A stretch of DNA of 64,000 bases from Coffea arabica (taxonomy: Eukaryota; Streptophyta; Magnoliopsida; Gentianales; Rubiaceae). The first letter of the stretch is position 1, and each line of letters begins with the position of its first letter. Positions 11,881-24,275 of this stretch are shown in pieces. A program made the position numbers and the translations under genes. Under the pieces are notes generated by a model. That model was not told where the DNA came from. It saw nothing but the letters and a program-made list of their open reading frames with translations, and did not search any database. The stretch lies in NCBI RefSeq assembly GCF_036785885.1, contig NC_092322.1, forward strand, positions 20,172,466-20,236,465, read 5' to 3'.

Positions 11881-14125
11881 TCAAGGAAGATAAAAAGTTT
11901 CACTTCGTCTAATTGCTGCCACGTTATGCTTTGGAAGGCTCGCAAGGTATTGCTGAGAAAGCAACTTGGTTTCTTTCTTCACAACTATGTCATGCTTCTG
12001 CACTGTACAATAAGAATACTTGCGAATATCCTGCAGGAGCGTGAGTACTAGGTTTTGTTCCATGCTAAAAGAATGTATATCTTTCCCATCCTTATCCACA
12101 CTCGAAGCAGTGACACCTTCTAATGGATCAAATAATGACTCATGGATAAACACATCATTAGAAACAATATTAATAGCATCAAGATGTAAACAAGACTCAT
12201 CATATGAGGGACATTTCAAAGTTTTAAACACCTTAAATTCTTGTGCATCTTTAACCACTCTTAAAGTAATTTTCCCATCAGGTACATCAATAAGAGCACC
12301 TCTCGTGGCTACGAATCCTCTACCTAGAATTATAGGCATAGAAATATCTTCCTCCATATCTAGGACAAGAAAACTCGTAGGAAAATAAAATTTACCGACT
12401 TTTATAAACATGTCCTCTACAATGCCAATAGGATATTGAACTGTACGATCTACCTATTGTAGACTCATATTTGTGTGTGCAAGCTTGGCAAACTTTAATT
12501 TCCTAAAAAAGAACAAAGGCATTAGATTAACACTGGAACCAAGGTCACACAAGTACCTTTCAATTAAAATATTCTCAAAATAACAAGGCATTGTAAAACT
12601 CTCTGGATCCATTGGTTTGATAGGAAGATGGTTTTGAAGTACTGCACTACACTCCTCAGAAAGATGAACTCTTGCAAATGCCTCCAACTTCTTCTTTTTT
12701 AGGCACAATCTCCTTCAAAAATTTAGTATAAGAGGGCATATTTGCAATAGTTTCAGCAATTGGAATATCCACCTGTAGCTTTTGTAATCTCTCTAAGAAT
12801 CTTTGATAAGAACTCTTCAACCTATGAGGAAAGGGAATAGGTGGCACATAAGCTTTAATTTCGGGCACCTTAATAGATTGATATTCAACTCAAAACCCCA
12901 TGCCCAAACTATGTATCTTCTCTTGACTCTTGCCTCTCTTGTCAGCTACTACACCTTCCTCCTTGGGTGTACTTTTCGACTCATCAATAGGATTATCCAA
13001 CACCTTTACTAAACAAAGGGATAATGCCATAGTAGACTCCACTTGATTCATCTCTGTATTATTGGGCAATCTCCCCTGCTTCCTTTCAATCAATGCCTTA
13101 GTTAACTGACCCATTTGCCTCTCAAGATTCTAAATTGAGGCTTGTTGCAACTATGCTATCCGATCCATTTTTTGCATATATTGAAGTATCATATCTTCAA
13201 CACTTGAATTTTTTCTCTGGAGTAGGCGGGAACGGATATTGAGAGGTCTATTGCACATTTTGGAACCCAAGTGGTCCTGAAAGACTAATTCCTTAATTTC
13301 TCCAAGAAAGATTCGGGTGATTCTTCCACTCGTCTTTATACATGTTAGAGAAAGAAGTATTTCTAGGCTGTAAATACTGCCTATCATATGCTCCAGTGAA
13401 ATTGACTTCTCTACACATGGTAGGAGGTTCTCTATTGTAGCAACCTGCAGTTGTATGCCCATACATGTGATAGCATGAATATGGTTCCTAAGACTGAGTG
13501 TCACAACTTAACATTAATTGCATCTGATGCACCTAACGACTCAGTCCAGCAACCTATGAACCCAAATCCTTTGATGCGTCCACTTCATAGTCACCCGTCT
13601 TTCTATCCCGGATCGCCTTCTGTTGCGAGTTACTTGAAAGTAACTCATAAAGATTTACTAATTCTTTTGGTATCTTGTCCCCAATATACCCTCCAACTGC
13701 AATATATACCATGTTCTGAGTTGTTAAGCTCAACCTCTCATAGAGAAATTGCACTTGTTGAGCTAAAGGGCACTGGTGATAAAGACATTGGGCAAGTAGT
13801 AGCTTGTAGCATTTCCAAACTTCATGGATGGGCTCTCCCTAATTTGAGAGAATGTACAAATCTTATTTCTCAAGTCAAGCGTCGTCCAAGGTGAATAACA
13901 CTTCATTATGAATATATTGTAAACATATTTCCATGTTCTCAAAGACCCCTCTGGTAAATTTAAAAACCATGATTTCGGACGATCTTTAAGATAAAATGGA
14001 AAGCACCTCACATGAAGATCATTCTCGGTAATTCCACGTAAAGAAAAAGTTTGTACCACCGAGTAAAATTCAGGAATGAAGGAGAGAAGATCATCACTAG
14101 GAAAACCATTAAAGGATGGGAGCAT
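11881..14125 (-). pseudogene. Athila/Tat-like gag and protease remnants
   Basis: On the minus strand the gag domain is visible at 14125-13763 (LPSFNGFPSDDLLSFIPEFY; RCFPFYLKDRPKSWFLNLPE). Broken frames follow at 13754-13151 and 13114-12890. The aspartic protease is at 12708-11881: the active-site region reads CDLGSSVNLMP (Athila-type proteases often use D-x-G with LMP), and PIILGRGFVATRGALIDV is the flap/ALIDV signature. At least five frame breaks separate these pieces. The long plus-strand frame at 13451-13894 is antisense shadow. Nothing here can be translated as one protein. Confidence 0.85.
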
Positions 14126-14416
14126 GTTTAAAGTGCAAGATCTTCAACTCATAGTTCCTTGCCCCATCACTCAATCGACTGCAGTGAGAATAAGTTGCAA
14201 CCACAAGATTTTGGATGTCCCTCGACCGAAGTTCAACATTATTCCTACTATCTACTGCCATCTTGGACTTATTTGAATTTCCCGATTTACTGAACTCCAA
14301 GGAGATAGATGCCTATAAAATAGCAAAGACAATACAAACAAAAGATTAAGAATATATACAACTAATAACTAAAGGAAGAAAATTAAGCATCGTCCCTGGC
14401 AATGATGCTAAAAATT
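14126..14416 (-). other. Leader and primer-binding region of the Athila/Tat-like element
   Basis: On the minus strand the LTR end (TTGATCA, left edge 14417) is followed by AATTTTTAGCATCATTGCCAG, a degenerate form of the conserved Athila/Tat primer-binding region (normally TGGCGCC-GTTGCCGGGGA, tRNA-Asp type). About 270 bases of untranslated leader precede gag. Confidence 0.65.
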
Positions 14417-16051
14417 TGATCAACGAATTTCTGCAAGCACACAAGATTAATCGTAGTAATAAATTACCTGGAGTATTCTAGGGTTGAACCTACAGGGATG
14501 AGTTAATTTTCTACTTTAATTATTCTAACAAAATAATAAAATTTAAATTCAAAGAGTTGTATTTTCTAACTAAGCAATAAAATAATAATCAGTTCAAATA
14601 AAGTAGTGGTGAGAAAACAATAGACATGAGCCTAGGGTTTCACGTTTTAATCTAGAATTTGAGTCAATAATCTAGTTAATTTCTTAACAAACCATAAATG
14701 CATCACACAATTATATTTTAGATTATCTCTCGATACATCTAAAGTGTGCCTAATTAAAGCTTACGTTTCTCTTGAGATCGCAAGTATTCAATTAAACCCT
14801 TTAAGAACTTTGGTGATATAAATGTATCATACAAATCCTAATTTACTTTCGTGATTAGACTAAGTATATTTATCTACCTAGTGCATGGCTGTATCTTGTC
14901 TCTCAGTTTGGTATAAACCCAAAAATCATGTCTATGGTGATCAAGTATAAACACGTAATTAAAATCAAGATAGATAAATCATAGCAAATGGCAAGAAATC
15001 AAACCAGAAAAATTAATCAAATTCCTTCATAAAAACCCTAATCCTAGAAACAATTCAGTTCAACATAATTAGGAAATTCAAACTACGAATTCAAAGAGTT
15101 GCTACAAACATAAGAAAAAAAGTGAGTAAACTTCTCAATTGCTTGCTCCAGTCTTCTCCTTGAACACTTCTTGATTCGCCTTCTTTTGATCTTGACCTCT
15201 CAAGAATAAACTATGAAAAGATATTAAAACTAAACTAGGCTAATGTTTTCCACACTTCAAAACGTCCTAAATTCCCTCTATTTGTAGTTTCTTAAAGTAT
15301 TATCTGAAATGGGATATGATTGGCCTTATTGGAGTTGAAAAATGACAATTTCGCTCATTTTTCTGATGAATTCAACGCCAACTCCAGCCTAAACTCCTGT
15401 GACAGAGTTGGTACCAGAAAAACACCGGCTAGAAGATCGAAATGATACCGACGCATGTTATAACAAATCCATAGACAGATTGTTTGGGATCTACACATGA
15501 ATCCATTTAGAAACCACAAATCTCTATTAATGAGACCAAATCAACTCTTGCGCGAAACATGAAAGTTGTAGCCCTTTGAATTAGCTTTCCAATGCCAAAA
15601 AAAAAAACATCTCATTTGGAGATATGGACATTGAGATATGCCTAAAATACTAAGAATTAGTCAAAAGAGCATTGCAGTGAAACTATACTTCAGTACTTCG
15701 GACTTTTGGCTATGAAAACATGAGAACCAGACTTTAATATCTCATAAGAATTGTAGAGCATTCTCTTAGTTTCAAACTGAATTAAGAATCATTTCAATTT
15801 GATCTTGGTAGCTCAAGTTATTGCCTAAATACTGAAATATGTCAATTCTGCCAACCCCTTACTCTTCATATTTTCTTCTTCCATTGCTTTTTCGTGCCAC
15901 ATTTTTATTCTATTTTCTTTTCAATTGAACTTTTCACCTATTAGAACAATATTAGAGCAACATTAAGTAGCTTCCATTCAAAATAAAGCTCAAATAATAT
16001 AGTTAACTAGCAACTTATGCATGTAAATATTCTACAAATTACACCCTCTCA
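14417..16051 (-). repeat. Athila/Tat-like 5' LTR (1635 bp)
   Basis: The plus strand begins TGATCAACG and ends ACACCCTCTCA, with terminal TGA/TCA symmetry. Its right two thirds match 9442-10540. To its right the sequence (ATCAGTGTTTAAT from 16052) resumes paralogy with locus B at about 44477, so this is the true outer edge of the element. The target-site duplication cannot be tested because the other edge is outside the window. Confidence 0.85.
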
Positions 16052-16439
16052 ATCAGTGTTTAATTTCGGATTCAAATTTGGGTAACGCTTGTGCACATTT
16101 GTGTTCACTAGAGTGCACATTCATATTCGCTAAACTATGCTTATATAAGTTGCTATAAATCAGATTATAAGTAGCAGTAAGAGGAATGTTGTCGACATTC
16201 CAAAGCAAGTTGAAGTGCACATTTATGTTCATTAGAATGCATGAGTTCATTTGAGCACGCGCGTGCACATACATATACTTACATACATATATATATACAA
16301 GTTTGGATTGTTCATTTTTATCAAATTAATTTCAAACAAGTTTTTATTGAGCCAAAGTTGAACTTTAGCCATATTTATATATATGCACATATTTATATAC
16401 ACTAATCAAAACACAAGTCAAATTTGAACTTTAGCCAAA

Positions 16440-16496
<57 letters not shown>

Positions 16497-18270
16497 TAGT
16501 ATATAAATTTGTAGTTTTGAAATTGGTTATGGAATGAGTTGTATTTTTAAACTTTTAGTTATATTTCTAATAGATGAAAAATTGATCACCATTCAATCAT
16601 CAACAACGAACCAAGTAAGTAAAAAACAAAAAGCCAGTCTATAGTAGTTAAACTTTTAGTGGAACATATATTTAGAGAAGCAAACTCAAGTCAAAATATA
16701 GGCCATTCGTATATTACATTAAATTTATACGTAATAGATCATAATATTATAGGGCAATGTTCAATTATTGACATTCATATTATTTGAATTGCTTTTTCTT
16801 TTCACTTTAGAACATCTACTATCTAATCATTTAGAACCAAAAAATAAATATAAACTGAAGTAACTTGCTTGCCGTCCACCGTGGCTAAACTATCACTAAA
16901 TATTTGACTAAACTAACCCAGTATTTGCAATAAAACTATAGGATAGAATGATGATAGCCAGAATTAACAGGTACTCATAGTCAAAAATCATGGCACTTTT
17001 GTATGTCCGCATGTATAAATTAACAAATATATACATGTGTAGGAAGAGGCTATAATGCTAGCAGTGCACTTTACTTTAGACTGGGCAAGATTTGCTAGTC
17101 AACAGCAAGAAAAAGGAGGGAGGGGGAAGGATGGCCCCGTCTTGTTTGAACGATACTAGTAGTACAGCTAATAGCAGTAATTATTGCACTGCTCCTACTA
17201 ATGCTATAATCAACAATATCCGGAGTAGATCAATTAAAGTAATATTTTAAAGATTCTAAACAATCTAAACTATTGTCTTAATCATTCTTTATAAATCAAA
17301 TAGAAATTGCCTCTCAAATAATTCATCTAACAGATAGTAAACAATAACAACAGTAGTTCAAGACAAACCTGCAAACCAAGATCTTTTGTGAATATGCAAC
17401 TGTTTGTTGATCTTCAAACTCTGTGGCAAGAGATAAATTATTTGATGAAGGCAAATTTATGAAAACAATGATGCAGCAAATAATTTTTTCCATATTGTTA
17501 TCCCTTCTATCCAAATGCAATAAAAAAGGGGAAAATTAATCAAATTATTGGCGATTCTCTATCCATGCAACATTTATTTTGTGTTTTGGGTGCAAATAAA
17601 ACAACTAAAACAAATAGAAAATTCCCTTACCAAAGAGTACCGTGAGCACTAGTCGATTAATACTGGTTGTGAGCACTTTTCTCCAAGAAAGAAACCTGTG
17701 TTTGAAAGCTTCCGAAGCCTTATCGAGGTTATGCTCTTCATTTGAAACCGAAGACTAAGGAACACCAAAAGAATCTGAAACTGAAGAAATCAAAAAGACC
17801 CAAACGGAAGAATGCAGGCAATTAAGGCTTCAACTCATATTGTAAGAGTGAGATAGTCGTTTGAGTGCCTTTCCAATTTTCTGGCTCATTTAATTGAAAT
17901 TGAAACGGTTAAATGAGTAGTAAATTAATGTAAGGGTTAAATGTGTCCATAGGAAATTATTGAAAGCTATATGTATTTGTACCATATGCATCACTAATTT
18001 CAACCAAGCACTCATATTTCTAAACCAACCCTACATGGTTAAACATATACCAAACACATATGTCAAGTGGTCAATTGCAGATGACAATTGTTGGTGAAGG
18101 TAGTGTTAAAACAATAAACCAATCAAAGAATGTTAAGTCAATTTAAGTTGTCCACATGGCACTCCTTGGTGAAGGTAGTTTTAGATTTTTATATTGTGAT
18201 TAGATATATAAGAACAAGTTGTTAGTTTAAGTGATATTGAAATATCCAATTTAGGAGATATTGAAATATG
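16052..18270. other. Locus A left flank, gene-free, partly missing from locus B
   Basis: 16052-16270 is homologous to 44477-44605 (shared GCTTGTGCACATT, AGTGCACATTCATATTC). From about 16275 to 18235 locus A carries nearly 2 kb that locus B lacks; homology resumes at ATCCAATTTAGG (18246; 44619). The extra stretch is AT-rich with a long TA microsatellite and no ORF with a recognisable domain. The junctions are ragged, so a deletion in B is as likely as an insertion in A. Confidence 0.6.
16446..16496. repeat. (TA)n microsatellite
   Basis: About 25 consecutive TA units. Confidence 0.97.
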
Positions 18271-18275
18271 CTTCC

Positions 18276-18956
18276 TGTTGGGAAACGGGTACCGGTGCAA
18301 GCACACAATATCAGAGTAAGTCCAAGATAAATTACTCTTTCCCCAAATACTAGTTAAAATATAAATAAATTAAATCACCAAGTAATAATGCCAGCAGTGA
18401 TAAAAAAATGTAGTAAAAATATAAGGCACAGGACACCAAACTTTTTACGTGGAAAATCCAAATTGAAAAAAATCACGGGATCTAGTCCAGTAAAAAATCT
18501 CCACTATTACAATAATGGGAATACATAGATCTACCCGAAATATTCGGATGACAATCACCAATATCAATCAAGCAAAATTACCGTAAAATCACCCCCAAAA
18601 ACTACAACTGTCAAAGAAGTGGGTTTAGAAAGGTATTACCAAACGAAGAGGAAATCCAAAATCTGAATTAGTAGCTGAGTAGAGCCTAACGAGAGGATCA
18701 CGTGGGTAAAATTTAGTCTCAATCGAGTTCTGAATAAATATTCAATCAATATCTTGAAGTTGCTCTCTCTCTAGCCTCTTTTCTCTTTCTCTCTCTCTTC
18801 ATTTTTCCTCCAAACCAGCAAAAAGTGGTGGCTGTTCTTTTTTCTTCTCCGTTGATCACTTGTGCGGCTAAAGCTTTTTCCCCTTTATAAAGAATGAAAA
18901 CCTGCAGCTTTGTATTGTGGTGTAGCCCACAAATGGGCTGGCCCACAAACCCAACA
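18276..18956 (-). repeat. 3' LTR of copia 1
   Basis: Begins TGTTGGGAAACGGG and ends CCCAACA. Adjacent on the inside is a polypurine tract on the minus strand (GAGATGGAGGGAGAGAT, 18957-18973). Confidence 0.93.
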
Positions 18957-18971
18957 ATCTCTCCCTCCATC

Positions 18972-21900
18972 TCATTTGGAGAATATAGTCAAACTTGCTT
19001 CCTGTCTGCAAAACAAGAATTTCTCCTTAGGCAATGCTTTGGTCAACATGTCAGCACCATTATTTTTTGTATGCACTTTCTTAAGTGTTAACAATTTGAA
19101 ATTCAGTACTTCCCGAATCCAATGATATCTCACATCAATGTGTTTGGATCGAGAATGAAATGTAGAATTCTTACAAAAATGAATAGCATTCTGACTGTCA
19201 CAATAAAGGTTGTACTTCTCTTGCTTCATACCCAATTCCTGAAGGAATTTCTGCAACCAAAGAGTCTCCTTGCATGCTTCAGTAGTTACGATATACTCTG
19301 CTTCCGTACTGGAAAGGGCGATGCACTTTTGTAACTTACTTTGTCATGACACTGCTCCCCTTGCAAAAATCATCAAGTACCCAGATGTGGATTTCTTATT
19401 ATCAAGATCACCTGCCATATCTGCATCGGTGTACCCATCTAGTATAGTGTTACCATTGCCGAAACACAAACACAATTTGAGAGTTCCTTTGAGAAACCTG
19501 AGAATCCATTTGACCGCATTCCAATGTTCCTTACCAAGATTGGAGAGATACCAACTGACTACTCCAACTGCATGAGCAATAACTGGCCTGGTGCAAGCCA
19601 TGACATGCATCAAACTACCAACAGCCAACACATAAGGAACCTTTCTCATGTCTTCTTTGTCTTTCTCACTTGTAGGACATTGCTTAATATTTAACTTAAA
19701 GTGACCTGCAAGTGGAGTAGAGACTTCCTTAGTTTTGCTCATGTTAAACCTGTCAAGCACCTTCCCTTCTTAATATACTTTTCTTGAGACAACCAAAGTT
19801 TTTCATTTTGCCTGTCTCGTGAGATTTTCATCCCCTGTATCTGTCTAGCCAGATCTAAATCTTTCGTTGCAAAAGATTTATTTAACTCCTTTTTTAACCT
19901 ATCAATTTTCATAGCATCATGGCCAACAATCAACATATCATCAACATATAGCAAGAGAATAATAAAATTACCATCTGAAAAATTTTCACATAAACACAGT
20001 GATCAGATGCAGTCCTATGGTACTCGTGGTCTACCATGAAGGAGTCAAATTTCTTGTATCACTGTCTCGGTGCCTGTTTCAACCTATATAAATTCTTCTT
20101 GAGACGGCATACAAGATTTTTCTTCCCATTTTCTTTGAACCTCTACAGTTGCTCCATGTAGATCTCCTCTTCTAAGTCATCATGCAGGAAGGCCATCTTT
20201 ACATCAAATTGCTTGATCTCCGAATTTAAATTAGCTGCAATACTCAGAACAACTCGAATTGATGACATCTTTACCACAAGAGAGAAAATTTCTTCAAATT
20301 TTACACCCTTCTTTTGGCAAAATTCCTGCACAACCAATCTTGCTTTATACTTTGGTTATAAACTGTGCTCCTGAGTCTTCAATCTATAAACTCATTTGTT
20401 TTTCAAAACTCTCTTGCCCTTAGGTAGTTTCACTAAGTCATATGTGTAATTCTCGTGCAGAGATATCATTTCCTCTTGCGTGGCTCGCAATCAATCTTCT
20501 TTGTCCTCATTCTCTAGAGCCTCACAGTAGGACTCTGGCTCTTCGTCATCTGTTAACAACACATATTCATGAGCATTATATCTACTAGTAGGTCTCCCCT
20601 TTCTGGTAGATCTCCTAAGCTCATCTTGTGGTGGCAGTGATGGAATAGGTGGTGCCTCATGTTCAGGTTCATCAGCAGCAGGATTATCACTGTCATCAAC
20701 ATCTTCTCTCTGCTCTGTCTCAGCTCCCCTTTGATTAAAATCAACAGATACTGGAACTGGAACTGGATCTGGATTTGAACTAGTAAGAATATCATCTGAG
20801 AATTTTGGGTTGTCACCTTTTTTAATGTCTTCAATGGTTTGATCTTCAAAGAAAATAACATCTCTGCTTCTGATCACCTTCTTATCAATAGGATCATACA
20901 ACTTATAACCAAAATCTTTATTTTCATAACCCAAGAAAATACACTGTTTTGATTTTACATCAAACTTTGACCTCTCATCTTTGAGAATATAATCAAATGT
21001 CCGACAACCAAAAACTCTCAAGTGCTTAAAAGATACATCTTTTTCCATCCATACTCTCTCTGGGATGTCACCATCTAGAGAAACTAATGGAAAAAGATTA
21101 ATCAAATCGACTGCAGTGCTCATTGCCTCACCCCAAAAGAATTTTGACAATTTAGCATTATAGAGCACACATCTGACTCACTCAGTGATAGATCTATTCA
21201 TCCTCTCTGCTACTCCATTCTTTTGAGGAGTTTTTGGCACAGTTTTCTCCAATCTGATCCCACGGGACTTGCAATAAATTTCCAATGGTCCTCTGTACTT
21301 ACCACCATTATCAGCACGTACACACTTTAACTGTTTACCAATTTCTCTTTCAATTTTGCTATGAAAATCTTTAAACACATCCAAAACTTAATCTTTGGGT
21401 TTCAAAGCAAAACACCAAACCTTTCTAGCAAAGTCATCAATAAAAGTTACAAAATAAATGGCGCCACCAAGAGACTTATCTTTCATATAGCATATATCAG
21501 TGTGCACCAACTCTAACGGATTCAATTTTCAAGATGGAGAAAAATTTTGAAATGCAACTCTGTGTTGTTTCCCATAAATGCAGTCAACATAAGGTTTAAG
21601 TGCATTACCTCTAACTTCAGATAGCAGTTGCTTGCGAACAAGTGTCTGAATCCCCTTTTCACCCATGTGTCCAAGTCGCCTATGCCAAATGTCAATTGAG
21701 GAATCACGAACTGCATTTACTTCTCCCTTCCTCAACTTGGATTGTATCACGTAGAAGGTACTATACTTCTTTCATCTGGCAGCAACGAGATTTCCTTTGC
21801 TGAGTTTCCATTTGTCTCCACCTTGCGAGCTATAGTAACTCTCATCGTCAAGTTTTCTTGTAAAAATAAAATTAAGACGAATATCAGGAACATGTCAAAC

Positions 21901-22698
21901 ATTTCTCAAGATCAGTTGGCACCCGGTATCTGTGTCCAGGTATATGTCTCTCATGCCAATAACTTTGCATGAGACCTCATTTCCCATCCTAACATAGTCA
22001 AAGTCTCATTTGGTGTAGGTTGAGAAGAAATGTCTGTGTGGAATAACATGGTAGGATGCACCCGAATTAATTACCCAATCACTGTCATAACAGATAATAT
22101 TCACCTGACCATCATCAGAGAACACAAACATGTCATTATGATTTGCACAACTGCTGTTGTCTCCTCATCATCTTTTCCCTTAGCTTTACCCTTTTTCTCT
22201 GACGGATCTCGTTTTATAAATTTGCACTCCTTCATATAATATCCATTCTTTTTTACAATAATAACACGTAGTATTTTTTTGCGACTCAGACCTGCCTCTG
22301 GATTTATTATTCCTATTGTGGGGTCCTCTACTTTTACCTCTCCCTCTTCTTTCTTTCTTTTCTGTCACCAGGGCCTGGAACTCATAGACAATTTCTTGTT
22401 CCTTCCTCCTGAGCTCTTCATTCATCACGGCCTCTTTTGTAATAGTCGTGGTTAACATACCATTGGGAGCTAAATTACTGACGGAGACCACTATGGTTCC
22501 CCAATTGTTTGGTAATAAACTGAATAATAATAGAACTTGCACTTCATCATCCAAGTTCAAATTCAACGTAGTTGTCTGGTTTATTAACCTCTTAAAATTA
22601 CCCAAATGTTCAGTCATATCTTCTCCATCTTTATATCTCATCCGAGTAATTTGTTTCAGACAACTAGCTTTGTTTAAACCGATTTTCGGTTCATACAT
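18972..22698 (-). pseudogene. Copia 1 gag-pol polyprotein, multiply broken
   Basis: From the 5' end: gag with NQTTTLNLNLDDEV and a truncated zinc knuckle (CYYCKKE) at 22698-22186; pre-integrase HRRLGHMGEKGIQTL near 21680; integrase core (CVRADNGGKY; TPQKNGVAERMNR) at 21384-21178; GKGRP-type linker with DELRRSTRKGRPTSRY near 20640-20580; reverse transcriptase (IKQFDVKMAFLHDDLEEEIYM at 20337-20143, polymerase motif MLYVDDMLIVGH at 19954); RNase H (DGYTDADMAGDLDNKKSTSGY near 19435; LYCDSQNAIHFCKN near 19205). At least six frame breaks separate these blocks, so no functional product is possible. Confidence 0.93.
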
Positions 22699-23003
22699 AC
22701 TCTAAAACTTTTTCTACAGTACATCAGCTCTGGTGTCATTAGCAAAGTGTTGAAAAATACTCTGACCAATCCATTTTTTAATATTATCAACAGTTTTCCT
22801 GTACATAACAGCCCATTTTTCATCACTCATATTTGTTGGTCTACCATTATCCCCTAGAACAGACTCAAACAAGTCTCTACAATACAGATAGTCTTCTATT
22901 CTAGACTTTCAAATCGAATAATTAGTTGCATTTAATTTTATCATATAATTGCTATCCGAATCATCCATTTTTAACTAGTATAATTGAGCAGCTCAACCTG
23001 ACT

Positions 23004-23015
23004 GCTCTGATGCCA
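23004..23015 (-). other. Primer-binding site of copia 1
   Basis: Minus strand TGGCATCAGAGC, two bases from the LTR end; one mismatch from the usual initiator tRNA-Met complement. Confidence 0.85.
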
Positions 23016-23017
23016 CT

Positions 23018-23685
23018 TGTTAGGAAAGGGATACCGGTGCAAGCACATAATATCAGAGTAAACCCAAGATAAATTACTCTTTTCCCAAATACTAGTTAAA
23101 ATAATAATTCCAGTAGTGATAATAAAATGTAGGAAAAATAAAAGGCACAGGACACCAAACTTTTTAAGTGAAAAACGCAAATTGAAAAAAATCACAGGGC
23201 CTAGTCCAGTAAAAAATCTCTACTATCATAATAATATGAATACACAGGTCTACCCGAAATATTCGGATGACAATAATATCACCAATATCACTAAGCAACA
23301 TTGCTGCAAAATCACCCTAAAAAACTACAATTGTTAAAGAAGTGAGTTTAAAAAGAGGTTACCAAACGAAAAAGAAATCCAAAATCTGAATCAGTAAATG
23401 AGTAGAACCTGACAAGAGGATCACGTGGGTAAAATTTCGTCTCAATCGAGTTCTGAATCACCCTCCAATCAAGATCTTGAAGTTTCTCTCTCTAGCCTCT
23501 TTTCTCTCTCTCTCTCTCTCTCTCTCTTCGTTTTTCCTCCAAGCCAACAAAAAGCGGCGGCTGTTCTTTTTTCTTCTCTGTTGATCGTTTGTGCGGCTGA
23601 AGCTTTTTCCCCTTTATAAAGAATGAAAACCTGCAGCTTTGTATTGTGGTGTGGCCTACAAATGGGCTGGCCCACAAACCCAATA
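23018..23685 (-). repeat. 5' LTR of copia 1
   Basis: Begins TGTTAGGAAAGGGATACCGG and ends CACAAACCCAATA (terminal CA mutated to TA). A CT microsatellite (about 23503-23527) lies inside. Confidence 0.93.
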
Positions 23686-24139
23686 CTTCCCTACCTGTCA
23701 GAATTTGCACATCTTCAACAAACTTTAACCCCTAACAAAATTCATGAAAAAAAATTAGTATAATCCGGATAAGAATCGGAACTTGCTTATGAAAATCAAT
23801 CACATGAAAATCAATCACACCAATTAAAAGATTAGAACTACTGACATTTGAATGAGAACAAAATCCTCGGTAAGAGCAACAGAATTTCCTCTGTTTGTCT
23901 AGAAAGCAGTCTTGAGTTCTGCTAGAACTAAAGTTTCCATTTAGGAAAGCTCAAAAATTGGAAAACTTTGTATAACAATTATTGACCTTCGTAATTCCCC
24001 TGTAAATGCTTCTAGTGTATCACCAATTATTCCAGCAATGGATGACAGGGTTTTGATATCAAACTTGGGCGATAGATAATTGTCAATTTGGTGAGAGATA
24101 AAGAGTATTGGCTGATATTCTCCCTTATCTACCTTGTTT

Positions 24140-24275
24140 GGTTGTAAATATTCATAGAAAAATTTTTATATTTTCTGTAAATACATTTCTGAATCACTTT
24201 TTTACATTATGTATATCAAATCACCACAATACATATTTTTTATAAAAACTTCAAAAAATAACAATCCAAAGAAAG
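24140..24275. repeat. MITE-like hairpin repeat
   Basis: Bounded by TTTGGTTGTAAATATT on the left and AAAAAATAACAATCCAAA on the right, an imperfect inverted repeat. A diverged copy is in the paralogous position at about 47783-47922, so it predates the duplication. Related internal motifs (TTTTACATAT-ATTAAATCA) occur near 27190, 28470, 54420, 54620 and 60560. Confidence 0.5.

Larger units (their letters stand above)
9442..16051 (-). mobile_element. Athila/Tat-like Ty3/gypsy element, internally deleted and interrupted by the gypsy insertion
   Basis: The segment 9442-10540 repeats 14964-16051 in direct orientation, and the two bracket a minus-strand internal region of 3.9 kb. The PPT is 10541-10556 and the primer-binding region lies just left of 14417. 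Only gag and protease remnants occur inside; there is no reverse transcriptase, RNase H or integrase. The gag and protease types match the Athila/Tat group. The missing part of the left LTR (matching 14417-14963) should lie beyond position 1, on the other side of the inserted chromovirus. Confidence 0.85.
18276..23685 (-). mobile_element. Ty1/copia LTR retrotransposon (copia 1), degenerate, complete ends
   Basis: LTRs at 18276-18956 and 23018-23685 flank a minus-strand internal region with the order gag, integrase, reverse transcriptase, RNase H (Ty1/copia order; sequence type Tork/TNT1-like, inference). The 5-bp target-site duplication CTTCC lies at 18271-18275 and 23686-23690. Locus B has the corresponding site without the element (ATGCTTCCGTGACTGTCAG, 44643-44661), so the insertion postdates the locus duplication. 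LTRs are clearly diverged from one another (several per cent with indels), and all coding regions are broken. Confidence 0.95.

Noticed and set aside
13451..13894. 147-codon plus-strand frame
   Set aside because: Antisense to decayed Athila gag; no recognisable domain and no promoter or splice context.
18746..18970. Minus frame repeated in both copia 1 LTRs (also 23469-23675)
   Set aside because: An LTR sequence that happens to be open, with a CT/GA microsatellite giving Arg/Glu-rich translation.
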